From Rebecca billardiae RCC1528 (taxonomy: Eukaryota > Haptophyta), in NCBI GenBank assembly GCA_965240325.2, contig OZ251228.1:620001-684000 (forward strand): a stretch of DNA of 64,000 bases, written 5' to 3'. Below, piece by piece: positions 30,693 through 41,992 of this stretch. A model generated the notes under the pieces. The model ran no database searches, was not told the DNA's origin, and saw only the letters and a list, made by a program, of their open reading frames with translations. Within the stretch, counting starts at the first letter, position 1. The number at the start of each line of letters is the position of its first letter. Made by a program: the position numbers and the translations under genes.

Positions 30693-33600
30693 TCACCAGA
30701 ACGGGCACCAGCCAATGTAGCACTGGCACAGGTTCTCCTTGTTCGTCGCCGCCTCGATGAGCCGGTCAATCTGCGTGGGCACGTCGAGCGGCGGCGCGCT
30801 CGTGCCCGTGCGCGCCTCCTCGTCGGCGCCGCCCGCCGCCGCCGCGGCCGCGCCGAGCGGCGCGTGCGGTGGCGGCGCGAAGTCGCGGCCGGTGAGCTTG
30901 GCGTGCACGCGGCGGATCACCGACAGCGCCTTCTCGTTGATCCGCTCGGCCGGCACCTCGGTCGCCGGGTAGTGTCGGCGCGACGCGCTCACGACCGACG
31001 CGGACGCGAGCACGGATCGCGCGTGTGGGTCGTCCATGGCCGAGGCGCGCGCGCGGCCGTGGCACGCGCGGCTCGCGCTCATCGCGTGCGGCGGCGTGGG
31101 CCCGGAGCCGCCCCCCGGCGCGCCGTCCGCGTCCTCCTCGCCCTCCTCCAGCAGCGCCTCCTCCTCGAGCAAAGCCTCCACCTCCGAGCCGAGCGAGCGG
31201 CCGCCGTCGGTCGCCGAGCCGTCGGCGGCGGGCACGCTGCTCGACTCTGCCTGCGCGTTCACAAGGCGCCTGGGCGCGCGGCGGTGCGCGCGCGGCGCGC
31301 GCGGCGGTGCGCGTGAGCGGCCGCGTGCGCGCGATGCCGCCCGCTCGCTTGCCCCCGCGTGCGCGCGCCCCCGCGTGCGTGACCGCGCGCGTGCGCGCGT
31401 GTACGCGCGCGTGTGCGCGCGTGTGCGCGCGCGCACCAGTTGATCAGCGGGTCGTGCACGAACGCCTCGAGCATCGCGAGCACCGAGTCTCGCTGGCGGC
31501 GCAGCACCGCCATCACGGCCTCGCACGTCGCGCGGAAGTTGCCGTCGATCCCGCCCACCTCCATCGCGGCGGTGAGCATCCGCGTCAGCCGGAACGGGAT
31601 CTTCTCCGGAAACTTGTCGCGGTGCATGGCGACCTCGAAGCAGTCGCCAAAGTCGATGTGCACGACCGCGCCCGTCACGCGGTGGAGCATCAGGTTGGAC
31701 GGGTGGCGGTCGCCCAGCCCGAGCACATAGCCCACCACGCTCATCGCCGCGAGCGAGCGCGTGAACGTCGTGCGCCGCGCGAGCCATTCCTCGGAGGAGG
31801 CGGACTTGAGCCAGAGCACGCGCTGCAGGTCGTGGCCGGTCGTCTGCTCGAGCGCGTACGAGAAGGTCTCGACCTTTTGGATCAGCGTGCACTGCTCGTA
31901 GTCCGGCGCCATCTGCAGCATCAGCCGGTGCTCGATGTTGAGCAGCACGCTGCGCTGCTCGCGGTAGTCGCGGATCAGCCGGTGCAGCGTGTCGCAGTGC
32001 AGCGCCCAGCCAATCAGCCCCGAGTTGGGTGAGAGCGGCACCACCGCGTAGCGCTGCACGGACAGGGAGCGGCCGGCGGCGCCCGCGCGCGCGGGCGCGC
32101 CGCCGCCCGCCTCGCCGCCGGGCTGCGCGGTCTGCTGCGCGAGCAGCGTGTTCACCAGCCCGAGCAGCTGCATCACGCGCTCGTCCTGCCGCAGGTCCTG
32201 TGCACGCGCGGCGCGACAAGGCGGACCATGATGATCATTCATATCGCGAATTGAAGCAGGGGCGTGCGCGCACGGAGGCGCGGTGCGGCGGGCGGCGGCG
32301 GCGCGGAGCGGCGGGCGCGGGCGTGGCGACGAGGGTCGGACGCGGGCGCGGGAGCCGGCGCAAGCGCGGCGGTGTGAGCGTGGTTGCGGGCGGGCCCCGG
32401 GGCGCGGCGGCGAGCGCGGCGCGCGTCGCGGGCGCGCGGCGCGCGGCACGGCCCGAGCGCGGCCGCGCGCGTCGGTGGCGCCCTGCCCAAGCCCCCTCCC
32501 CTGGCGGCCGCGCGGCCGCGCGCACGCGCACCTCGTGCCCCTTGAGCAGGAACGAGTAGCACCGGCCGTCGTCGCCCACAATCTCCAGACGCCTCGGCCG
32601 CTGCTTGGACGCGATCACGACGAGCGTCGGCCGAAAGCTTCGGATTCGAACCACCGGCTGGCCCGCGCGATAGGTGCCTGCGCGCGACCGCGCGCGCAGG
32701 GCGCGGGGCCGTGCGTGGGCGCACCGCGCCACCGCCGCCGCCGCGCGCGGGTGGCTCGGGCGAGGGTGCGCGCGCGCGCTGCGCGCTGCGCGTACCGGGC
32801 ACGGCCACCTCCAGGTTGCGCGCCGCGTGCAGGTGGGGCGAGACGTGCGCGAGCTCGAGCGCTGAGAGTCGGCCGAGCTGCCGGTGGATCCGCTGCAGCA
32901 CCTGCTCGGCGCGAGTGCGGTGCGCACGCCCCGAGCGCGCGCGCGCGCGCGGTGCGCACATGTCAGACGGTGTCGGCTGTTGGGATGCAAGAGGGTCGCG
33001 CGCGGCTGCGCTCGTGACAGGTGCACCTTGTAATAGCCGTCCCATGCAATTTCGAGGCACTTGTCCCCGCCGCCGGCCTCCCACTTGGCGCACCAGCCGA
33101 GCGCGTCCTGCAGCTCGGCGCCGTACTGCGCGTGGAACTGCGCCTCGCGCGCCGTCTCCGGCCCGCGCGCCATCAGCGCGTGCACCGGCCGCAGCGCCTG
33201 CAGCATCGCGCGCGAGTTTTTAGCGCGGAAGTAGAGCCGACTCGCCTCTTCGAGAGCCTCGTGCCACAGCTCGGGCAGCAGGATCGAGGCGCGGATCAGC
33301 TCGTTGCTCACCATCGCCGCGTGCTCGACGAGCGTGTCATAGCGCTCGCGCATCGCCTGCGCCGCCCGCGCCGCGCGCGGGGCAGGGCGGCGGCTGAGCG
33401 CGCCGCGCGCGCGCCACGCGCCAAGGCGCGCGCGCAACGCGCGCTCACCCGAAGCACGCTCTCCGCGGCCGCGCGGCGCGCGCCGCTGAGGTGCTCGGAG
33501 GCGGCGACGGTGAGCGGGTAGATGAAGGCCTGCGGGTGCTCGAGCGCCAGCCGCGAGAGCAGCTCCTGCAGCCCGCGCCGCACCGCCTCGTCGGCCGTGC

Positions 33601-33844
33601 CCAGCTTGGCGATCAGCTGCGGGATCACCCCAAGCCACGTCGTGACGGCGAGAGACGCAACGCCCGAGCGCACGGCCGCTTGCACATCAGCATGGCCGCC
33701 GTGCCGGAACCAGAGCGTGAGCAGCCGGAGCAGGTCCTGCAGCCGAGAGTCCCCGCCCAGCGCGATCGAGCGGAAGAAGCCGCACACTGCCGGCACGACG
33801 AACGGCGAGAGAGACCCGCCGGACCACGAAACCTCCTCCGCCTC

Positions 33845-33889
<45 letters not shown>

Positions 33890-36800
33890 GCCGCCGTCGC
33901 CGCTGGGCGTGGCTGGCTCGGCGCGCGACGGCGCCGGGCCGCCGGCCTCGTCGGCGGCGGCGCCGCCCTCGGCGCCGCCGCCTGGCGCGCCGAGCGGCTC
34001 CGTCCGCCGGTTGAACGAGCCGCTCGGCGAGGGCGCGGCGGAGAAGGTGACGGCGACGGCCGACGCGCGGCGCGGACCCGTCGTCGGCAGCGCGAGCGCG
34101 CCGGTGCCGCCGTCTGCGCCGCCGCCGCCGCCGCCGCCGCCTCGGCCGCGGCGCTTTGCGGCGCGGTACTCGTCCTCGGCGGCCCAGAAGTTGAGCGACG
34201 CCCAGCGGTGCCACGCCTTGTACGAGCTCGGGTCGAGCGCCGTCGCGCGCTCGAGCGAGTCGAGCGCGGCGCGTCGCTGCGCGCCCAGCCCGCCGCCGCC
34301 GCCGCCGCCCGGCCCGCCGCCCGGCCCGCCGCCCGCCGCGACGACAAGCGCCTCATCCTCCCAGTCGCCCAGCTTGCGGTGGCAGCGCGAGGCGAGGGCG
34401 GGCGAGCCGCCCGCCGAGTCCAGCGCGGCGGCGAGCGCGCCGAGCGTCGCGCGCGCGCGCTCCGTGTGCCCCGCCGCGTGCAGGTGCTTGCACAGCGCGT
34501 ACTGCACCAAAGGCTCATCCCACGCGCCAGCGCAGACGCCCGAGGCGGCCGCGGCCGGCGCGCGCGCGTCGCCCGCCGCCGCCGCGTATGCAGCCGCCGC
34601 GCCGATGAGCACGTTCTGCGCGGCGGCGTCGTCGGAGGCGTCGCCGCCGACGACGCCGCGCGCGCCGCCCTCGCCGCGCACCAGCTCGCACAGCACGTCC
34701 GCCGAGAGCCGCAGCTGCCCGCTCTTGCGTGCGAGCGCCGCCAGCTTGAGCCACGTGCGCACGTCCTTGCGCGGCGAGAGCACGAGCTGTCGCACGGCGA
34801 TCACCTGGTGCCACACGTCGGCGGAGCGCTCGCACATGGCGAGGCGCGAGGTCCAGAGCGCGCGCAGCCGGCCGAGCTGCTCCGCGCGCCGCGCGCCGCC
34901 CGCCCCCGCCGCGTGCGCCTCGCAGATCTCCTCGAGCTCGGCCAACTGCTGCACACGCACGAGCGAGCGATAGGCGCGCGTGTACGATTCGCCCGAGAGG
35001 GTTGAGAGAGTAGGGTCGAGCTGCGCGCGCGCGACGGCGATGTGCGAGGCGGCCTCGGCGTGCTGCCGCGCGTGCACGGCGAGGATCGCGCGGAAGAACG
35101 GGCCGTCGCCGTGCAGCGCCGCGCCGACCGGCGAGCCGAGCTCCGCGGCCGCGGCGGCGGCGGCGGCGGCGAGCGAGTCCGCGTCCGCCTCGCCCGCGCT
35201 CAGCATCGGAAGCAGCCCGCTGAGCCCGCCGCCGCCGACGCCGCCGCCGCCGAAGCTGCCGCCGCCCGGCGCGGCGGAGGCGCCCCCGGGCGTGCCGCCG
35301 CCGCCGCCGCCGCCGCCGCCGTACGCGCCCGCGCCCGGCGCGGGCGAGGCGGGCGCCACCATCGCGTCGACATAGCCGCGCATAGCGGTCCAGTCGGTGC
35401 GGTGCCACGCGGCCGCTGCGGCGTACGGCGCGATCGCGGCGCGCAGGCCGTCGGCCGCGCCGCCCCACGCGTGCGCGGCGACGGCGGAGAGCTCGCCCCA
35501 CCGGCCGAGCGCGTGCAGGCAGCGGCACCGCCCGACGAGCGCGTGCGCCGCCGCGCCGCGCTCCGACCCCGCGTCCGCGCCGCTGCCGCGCCGCTCGTAA
35601 GATTCGAGCGCCTCGTCCCACCGGTGCAACCGCTCATGCCAGCCCTCGTCGAGCTGGAGGCCGTGCGCGCGCTGCGCGTACGAGATGACGCCGAGCGCGG
35701 CCTCGGGCTGCTGCAGCTGGTTGTTGATCGAGATGAGCGCCTCGACCGTCTCGGCGGACGGCGGCGACTCCGCCTCGAAGAGCGTCTCCTTGTAGTGCAG
35801 CGCCTTTGCATACGCGTGGCAGCGCTGCGCGAGCGCGCCGAGCCGGCGCACGTCGATGGGCAGCTGGCAGTCGTCGTGCTCCATGAACTCGGCGAGGTTG
35901 AGGAGCGGCGTGAGCACGTCGTGCGGCACCGCCTCCGCCGAGATCGCCAGGTCGATCGCGTCGACGAGCGACTGCCGCCCCTCGCCGCGCAGGTCGGACC
36001 AGACCGCGACGAACGACGGGTTGAAGAGCGTGCGTGCTAGCGGCGGGTGCAGCTGCGCGACGGGCCAGCACGCGCGCAGCGCGGGCGAGGGCGACTCGCG
36101 GAGCAGCCCGACGGAGAGGCGGCGGAGCCACTCGGTCCACTCCTCCCGCGTCGAGTGGTTCGTCGCGCGCCACGCCGCGCCGAGTGACGCCTCGTTGATC
36201 GGCAGCCGAGGCATCGGCGCGCCGGGCGCGGCGGACGCGCTCGCTGTCAGCTGCTGCAGCTCGCGCGCGCTCGGTCCAAGCATCCCGCCGCCGACGCCGC
36301 CGGCTGGGCCGGCGGCGGCAGCGGGGCCGCCGCCGGGCCCACCGCCGCCGTCCGCGCCGCCGAGCCCGCCGTCCGCGCCGCCGAGCGCGGGCTCGGCGCC
36401 ACCACCGGCGGCCGCGGCGCCGCCGCCGTCCGCGCCGCCGTCTGCGCCGGATAGCACGCCCGCGGCCGCAAACCACAACTCGTGGAAGGGAGGCAGCGGC
36501 GCGGCGGCGACGAGCGCGCGCACCAGCCGGCCGTAGTTGGCGTGCTCGGCGCCGCTCGCCGCCGCGCGCGCGTGCACGGCCGGCTGCACCGCGAGCGCGA
36601 GCGTCAGGTACGCTTCGCCCATCTGACACGCGAGCAGGCACAACAGGTCGAGCAGCGCCGTGCACAGCTCGGCCGCGGTGCCGGCGGCGCCAAGCAGCCG
36701 CGCCGCCGGGTGGACGATGCGCGCGCCGAACTCGGAGAGGTCGAGCGCGCGCGTGAGGTGCGCGAGCGTGCGCACTGCCGCCACGCGCACGTGCCCCGGC

Positions 36801-38234
36801 TCGTGCCCCGCCTCCGCCAGGCTCATCAGCGCCGGCACGAGCGCGTGCGCGTGGTCGGCGAGCGCGCCGCCGAGCGTTCGCACGGCGAGCAGCACTCGCA
36901 GCGTCGGCGCGCGGCCCTCGGTGCCGTCGGCGCCGAGCACGCCGAGCAGCTTGGGGCCGAGCACGCCGAGCGGCGCGCGCGAGAACGCGCCGAGCGAGAG
37001 CGCCAGCGCCTCCACCAGCGCCACCGCCTGCGCGTGCGACGACTCCCACACCGCGTGCACGAGGCTCACGAGTGATGGGACGAAGGGTCGGATGGCGACG
37101 CCCGCCGCGCACACCACCACGGCGAGGCGCTCGAGGCAGAGCGCGCGCGAGCGCGCGTCGGGCGCGGCGCGCGCCGTGTGCACGAGCAGCGGCAGCGCGC
37201 GCGGCGCGAAGCGCAGCGCGTGCGCGCGCAGCTGCTCGAAGATCGACGCGAGTGCTGAGACGGCCGCGAGGTGATGCGCTGAGAGCGTCCCGTCTTCAAG
37301 CACGGCGACCAGCGCGCCCACCGCCACCGCCGCCTCCTTGTCGGCGGGCGGCAGCGAGGAGTAGAGCGCGGCGGCGGCGGCGGCGGCGGCGCCGTCGCCG
37401 CCGCCGCCTGCGCCGCCCACGGCACCGCCGCCGCCCGCCTCGTCGCCGCCGAGCAGCTCCGCGTCCGCCGGCTCGTCCGGCAGTCCGTGTTGTTCGGTTG
37501 TCAGCCCGTCGGCCTCGCCGAGCCGGCGCGAGTTGCCCGCGGCGGGGCCGCCGCCATCGGCCGCCTCGTCGGCGGCGGCGCCGAGCTTCGCGCCGCCGGC
37601 GGTGGCGCGCGCGCGCGCGTCCGGCGTAAGCGCCAGCAGCCGCGGCGCCTGCGCGCCCACCACGCCGAGCGCGCGCAGCAGCTCGGCGCGCACCGCCGGG
37701 CTTGTCTCGGTGCGCAGCAGTCCGGTTAGCGTCTGCATCAGCCGCGGGCAGCAGGCGGTGACGGTCTCGAGCTGGCGCGTGCGGCGGACGAGCCGGCTGA
37801 GCAGCGCGAGCGCCGCGGCGCGCCGTGCGGCGGACGCCTGCGAGGACCCCTTCTCGCCGACCGTCGCCGAGATCGCGGGGCAGAGCGCTCGCACGGCACC
37901 GTCCGTTGCGCCGTCGCCCGCGTCGACGAGCGCGGCCACCGTACGGAGCAGGCATGCCGCGCCCGGCGCCGTCGGGCTCGCGAGCCTCGGCGTGAGCACG
38001 CCGAGGAGCTGCTCGGAGTACGGCGCGACCAGCTCGCTCGCCGCGCGCACGAGCTCGCCGAGGAGCCGCACCGAGCCCTCCACCGGCCTCAGGCCGGGCG
38101 CTCCAGCGGAGGGGCGGGCGGGCGCGCCGCCGGCCGAGGCGCCGCCGCCGCCGCCGCCGCCGCCCGGCGCGGCCACGAGCGCGCCGCCGCCGCCGCCGCC
38201 GCCCGCGCCCGAGGCGCCGCCGCCGCCGCCACCG

Positions 38235-38269
<35 letters not shown>

Positions 38270-39771
38270 CGCCGCCAGGCCCGCGCCACCGGCCGCCGCG
38301 TCGCGCGCCGCCGCGTCCGCCGCCGAGCCGGCCGCCGGCAGCTGCTGCGGCGCGCCGCCAAAATGGCGAATGTCGATGACGAGCTGCAGCAGCAGCCGGC
38401 GCAGCGTCGGGTGCACCACCGCCGGGTTGAGCACCGCCGCGCGCCCGACGAGCGCCAGCGCCGCCTCGCGCACCACCAGCGTCTCGTCGTGCAGCGACAG
38501 CAGAACAATCCGAAGCGTCTGCGCTCGCGCTAACTCCGGCAGAGAGCAGTCTCCGAGCATTGAGAGCGTGAGCGCGCGCACGCGCGCGTCCGCGTCGGCC
38601 ACGGCGCACGAGACGAGCTTGGAGAGCAGCCCGTGCGCGCGCACGCGCTCGCGCGGCGCCGCGCGCGCGAGCTCGCAGCAGCACGCGCGCACCGCCGCCG
38701 CGCGCAGGCTGCTCCGGCTGTCGTCCAGCAGTTGTGACACGGAGCGCTCGGCGAACGCGAGCGCGACGCGCGCGCGCGCGGCGGGCGCGGCGGCGGCGCC
38801 GTCCGCCTCGACGAGCGGCGAGCCGCCGCCGCCATAGCTGCCACCGCCGCCGCCGCCCTCCGCGGGCGCGCACCAGTCGAACCGCGCCAGCGTGTCGAGC
38901 GCTAGCAGCAGGGTGCGCTCAGCACCCTCCGCGCCCGCGCCGCCGCCGCCCGAGCCGGCGCCGCCGCCGCCGCCGCCCGAGCCGCCGCCCACGCCGAGCT
39001 CGGCGCCCGCCGGCACGCAGCCGCCGGCGCCGCCGGCGCCGAACGCCGCCAGCGCGTCCGCCGCGCACGCCACAGGCACCAGCGCGCCGCTGCCGCTGGC
39101 CGGGAGCGCCGACGGCGGCGCGGCGGACGCGGCGGCGCTGCGACCGCCGACCGCGCCGCCAGCTAACAGATCGGCGCCCCACGCGCCGCCGCCGCCGCCG
39201 CGCCAGTGCGGCGGCGCGGCGGGCACGTCCCACGCGCTCGCGCCCTGCGCGCCCTGCGCGCCCGCCTCGGCGGCGTGCTCGGCGCGCGCGCCGCCAGCCC
39301 ACGCCGCCGCGCCGGCCGGCGCGGCGCGCGTGCCCGCGCGCCCGCCCCATGGCGGCCACAAGTCTGCGACGGCGGCGGGCGCGCGCTCGCACGCCGTGCC
39401 TTGCACGAGCGCGGTCGCCGCGTCCGCGTCGGCCGGGTGCGGCCGGAGCTCCGCCACCCAGCCCGGCTCGGCCGCGCCCGCGCCCGCCGCGCCGCCCGCC
39501 GCCCCGGCCGCGGCGCGCGCGGGCGCGGACGACGTGTCGCCCTCGGCCGCCGCGCCCGGCGCCGCCACCGCCGTGCTGTCGAGATACGATCTCCCGGTGA
39601 GGGCGTGGGAGATGAGGTGGAGCAGCGCGGCGCGCGCGCGCGTGCGCACGCCGCCGCGCGCACACCGGCAGATCGCCGAGAGCGCGCCGACCGCCGCGGG
39701 CCTCAGCCCAGCAAGCAGCAGCAGCGGCAGCAGCGGTGTTCGCGCCCAGACGCCGTCCGCGCCCGCGCCGC

Positions 39772-39802
<31 letters not shown>

Positions 39803-41745
39803 GCCGCCGAACACGCCGCCGGTGGCCGAGGCCATCCGCGTGAGCTCGGGCAGCACCGCGCTCGCGCCGCCGCCGCCCAGCGCAGCCGGCGGCACCGGCG
39901 GCGCCACGCCGCCACGCTCGGCGACGGCGCTCGCCGCGGCCGCGCGCGCCTCGGCCTCGCCTGTGAGCGCCGCTGCCATCAGCCGAGGCTCACACGCCGC
40001 GCACAGCCGGCCGACGCACTCGACCTGCGCGGGGGTTGAGAGCGCGCGGGGGGCGGCGGGGGCGTCAGCGCCACGCCGCACGCCGCGCACCGCCGCGCAC
40101 CGCCGCATGCCGCGCACCGCCGCGCGCGCGCGCGCGCCGCGCGCACCGCGGCTGTCAGGTAGGGTCGCCTGGCGGTGGGGCGGCGCGGCATGGCGTCGGC
40201 GCAGAGCTCGAGCAGCGAGGGGAGGTAGGTGTCGATCGGGTTGTACGGCTGCGCGGCGTACTCGGCGCGCGCGCGCGGCGGCGGGAGCACCGCCGCCATC
40301 GCCGCCGCCGCGCTCATCGTGATCGGCGGCGCCGCGCCCGCGGACGCGGCGGAGGCGGAGGAGGAGGAGGACGAGGAGGCTCGCGTGCGGCAGCCTGGCG
40401 GCGCGGGGCTCACGGCGAGCGCGGTGAGGCCGAGCGCGTCGAACGCGCGCGCGCGCACGTCCGGCGCGGCGGTGCGCTCGCGCAGCACCGCCAGCGCGAA
40501 GGACACGTGGGCGTGCAGCGGCGGAGGGCCGCCGCCGCCGCCGCCGCCGCTCGCGCCGCCGCCGCCGCCGCCGCCGCCGCTCGCGCCGCCGCCGCCGCCG
40601 CCGCCGCCCGCGTCGAGGCCGGCAAAGAGGGCGGGCTCGAACGCGGCGAGGCGCGGCATCAGGTCGAGCAGCGCCACGACTATCGGCCGCGCGCGCGCCG
40701 CGTGCAGCGCCGCCGCCGCCGCGCACATCCCCTCGAACGGCCCGCGGCCGCGCAGCGCCAAAACTGCCGGCGCGCCGCTCAGCGCCGCAGCCGCGCCGTG
40801 CGCAAGCAGCTCAGCGAGCGCGCAGAGCGCGCCGTGGATCGCGTCGGCGGAGCCGCCGAGCCGCTGCCCGCGCACGCCCGCGATCACCTCCTCCGCCACG
40901 CGCGCCTGCAGCTCGCTCGCCAGCACGAGCGAGCGCGAGCTGATCAGCCGGAGCACGTGGCCGAGCGCGTGCACCGCCGCGGCGCGCACCTCAGCGCGCG
41001 CGTGATAGACGGGGCCCCAGATGCGGTGGACGAAGGTGGCGACGTGCTGCGCGAAGGCGGTGGGCGCGTGCGCGGCGAGCTGGCCAAGTGCCAGCGCAGA
41101 CCACAGCCGCCGCGCGTGCTCCGCGTCCGCCGCGCCCGACGCGGCGGCCGCGGCGGCCGCGCCGCCGCCGCCGCCGCTGCCGCTAATGCCCGCCGTCGCC
41201 GCCGACGGCCGCCGGCCCGCGGGCCCGGCGCTGCTCGCGGCGCTGAGGCTGCTCGCGCGGCTACCGCCGCCGCCGCTGGGCAGCGCCACCGTCGCCGCGG
41301 GCGGCGTGCCCAGCCCGTCCAGCGCGTGCCGCAGCTCGAGCTCCACAAAATCGGCCGTGACCGAGCCGCCGGAATAGGCGAGCCGCCCGAGCGCGCGCGC
41401 GCACATGTGCAGCGTGGGCGCGTGGCTCGCGGCCTCGCGCACGCGGCGCACGGCCTGCGAGAGCCGGCCCAGCTTGGCCGCCTCGTCGTCCGTCTCGGCC
41501 GCCAGGCACACCTCCACGAGCAGCATGGCCGCCTGCTGGTCGTGCGGCTCGCTCGACGCCGCGAGCTCCTGCGCGCGCACGGAGAGCGCGCCGACGAGGC
41601 GGCCGAGCTGGTCGGCGGCCATGTCGCGGCCGTCGAGGGCGACCAGCGAGTGCAGCGCGAGCGCCGCGCGCGCGCGCGTCGCCTCCGAGCGCGAGCGCAG
41701 CTCATGCAGGTGGCGGTCCACCTGGGTCGGCGCGAGGGCTGCCAT
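30693..41745 (-). CDS. TOR: TOR (target of rapamycin) PIKK-family kinase, 7 exons
   Basis: Growth-controlling Ser/Thr kinase of the PI3K-related family. Exons in transcript order: 41745-40147, 40024-33449, 33356-33027, 32901-32796, 32677-32532, 32197-31437, 31269-30693. They sum to 10,095 nt (3,364 aa; human 2,549). Order: N-terminal HEAT repeats (exons 1-2), FAT domain in the second half of exon 2, FRB in exon 3 ([26 protein letters not shown]), kinase lobes in exons 4-6 and FATC at the end. Catalytic motifs are [28 protein letters not shown] and HIDFGDCFE. The terminus is [14 protein letters not shown]. All introns are GT-AG with consistent phase. Extra length comes from Gly/Ala/Pro-rich inserts in the HEAT and FAT regions and before FATC. 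Two FRB pocket residues differ from human (Glu for Thr2098, Leu for Phe2108). Divergent from the importin gene. Confidence 0.95.
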
Positions 41746-41992
41746 CCTTGCACGACCCGCTCGCCGCCGGCCGCCGAGGCCGGGCGTCGTCTTTCCGCGC
41801 GACGCTCGCGCGAGAATTCGTGGGACGAAAAATGCCGACGCCAGAGATTAATCCGCGCGCCGATTTTCTGCGCCGGCGCACTTTCTTTTGAGTGCGCAGC
41901 AGATTCCTCGCTTTGAAAAGTCCCCGCGGCGGGCGCACACGTACGGGCGCGCGTGGGACCTAGTCAAAGCGGGTAGCGCGCGCGCGACGACC
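41746..41992. promoter_or_regulatory. Shared divergent promoter region, TOR / transportin-3-like
   Basis: The start codons are 247 bp apart, head to head. A perfect 7-bp inverted repeat, GCGCACT at 41876-41882 with AGTGCGC at 41891-41897, flanks a pyrimidine-rich loop and is a possible factor site. Confidence 0.5.

Noticed and set aside
33491-40322. Several long plus-strand frames opposite TOR exon 2
   Set aside because: They are Arg/Pro/Ala-rich shadows of GC-rich coding sequence. TOR domain motifs are all on the minus strand.
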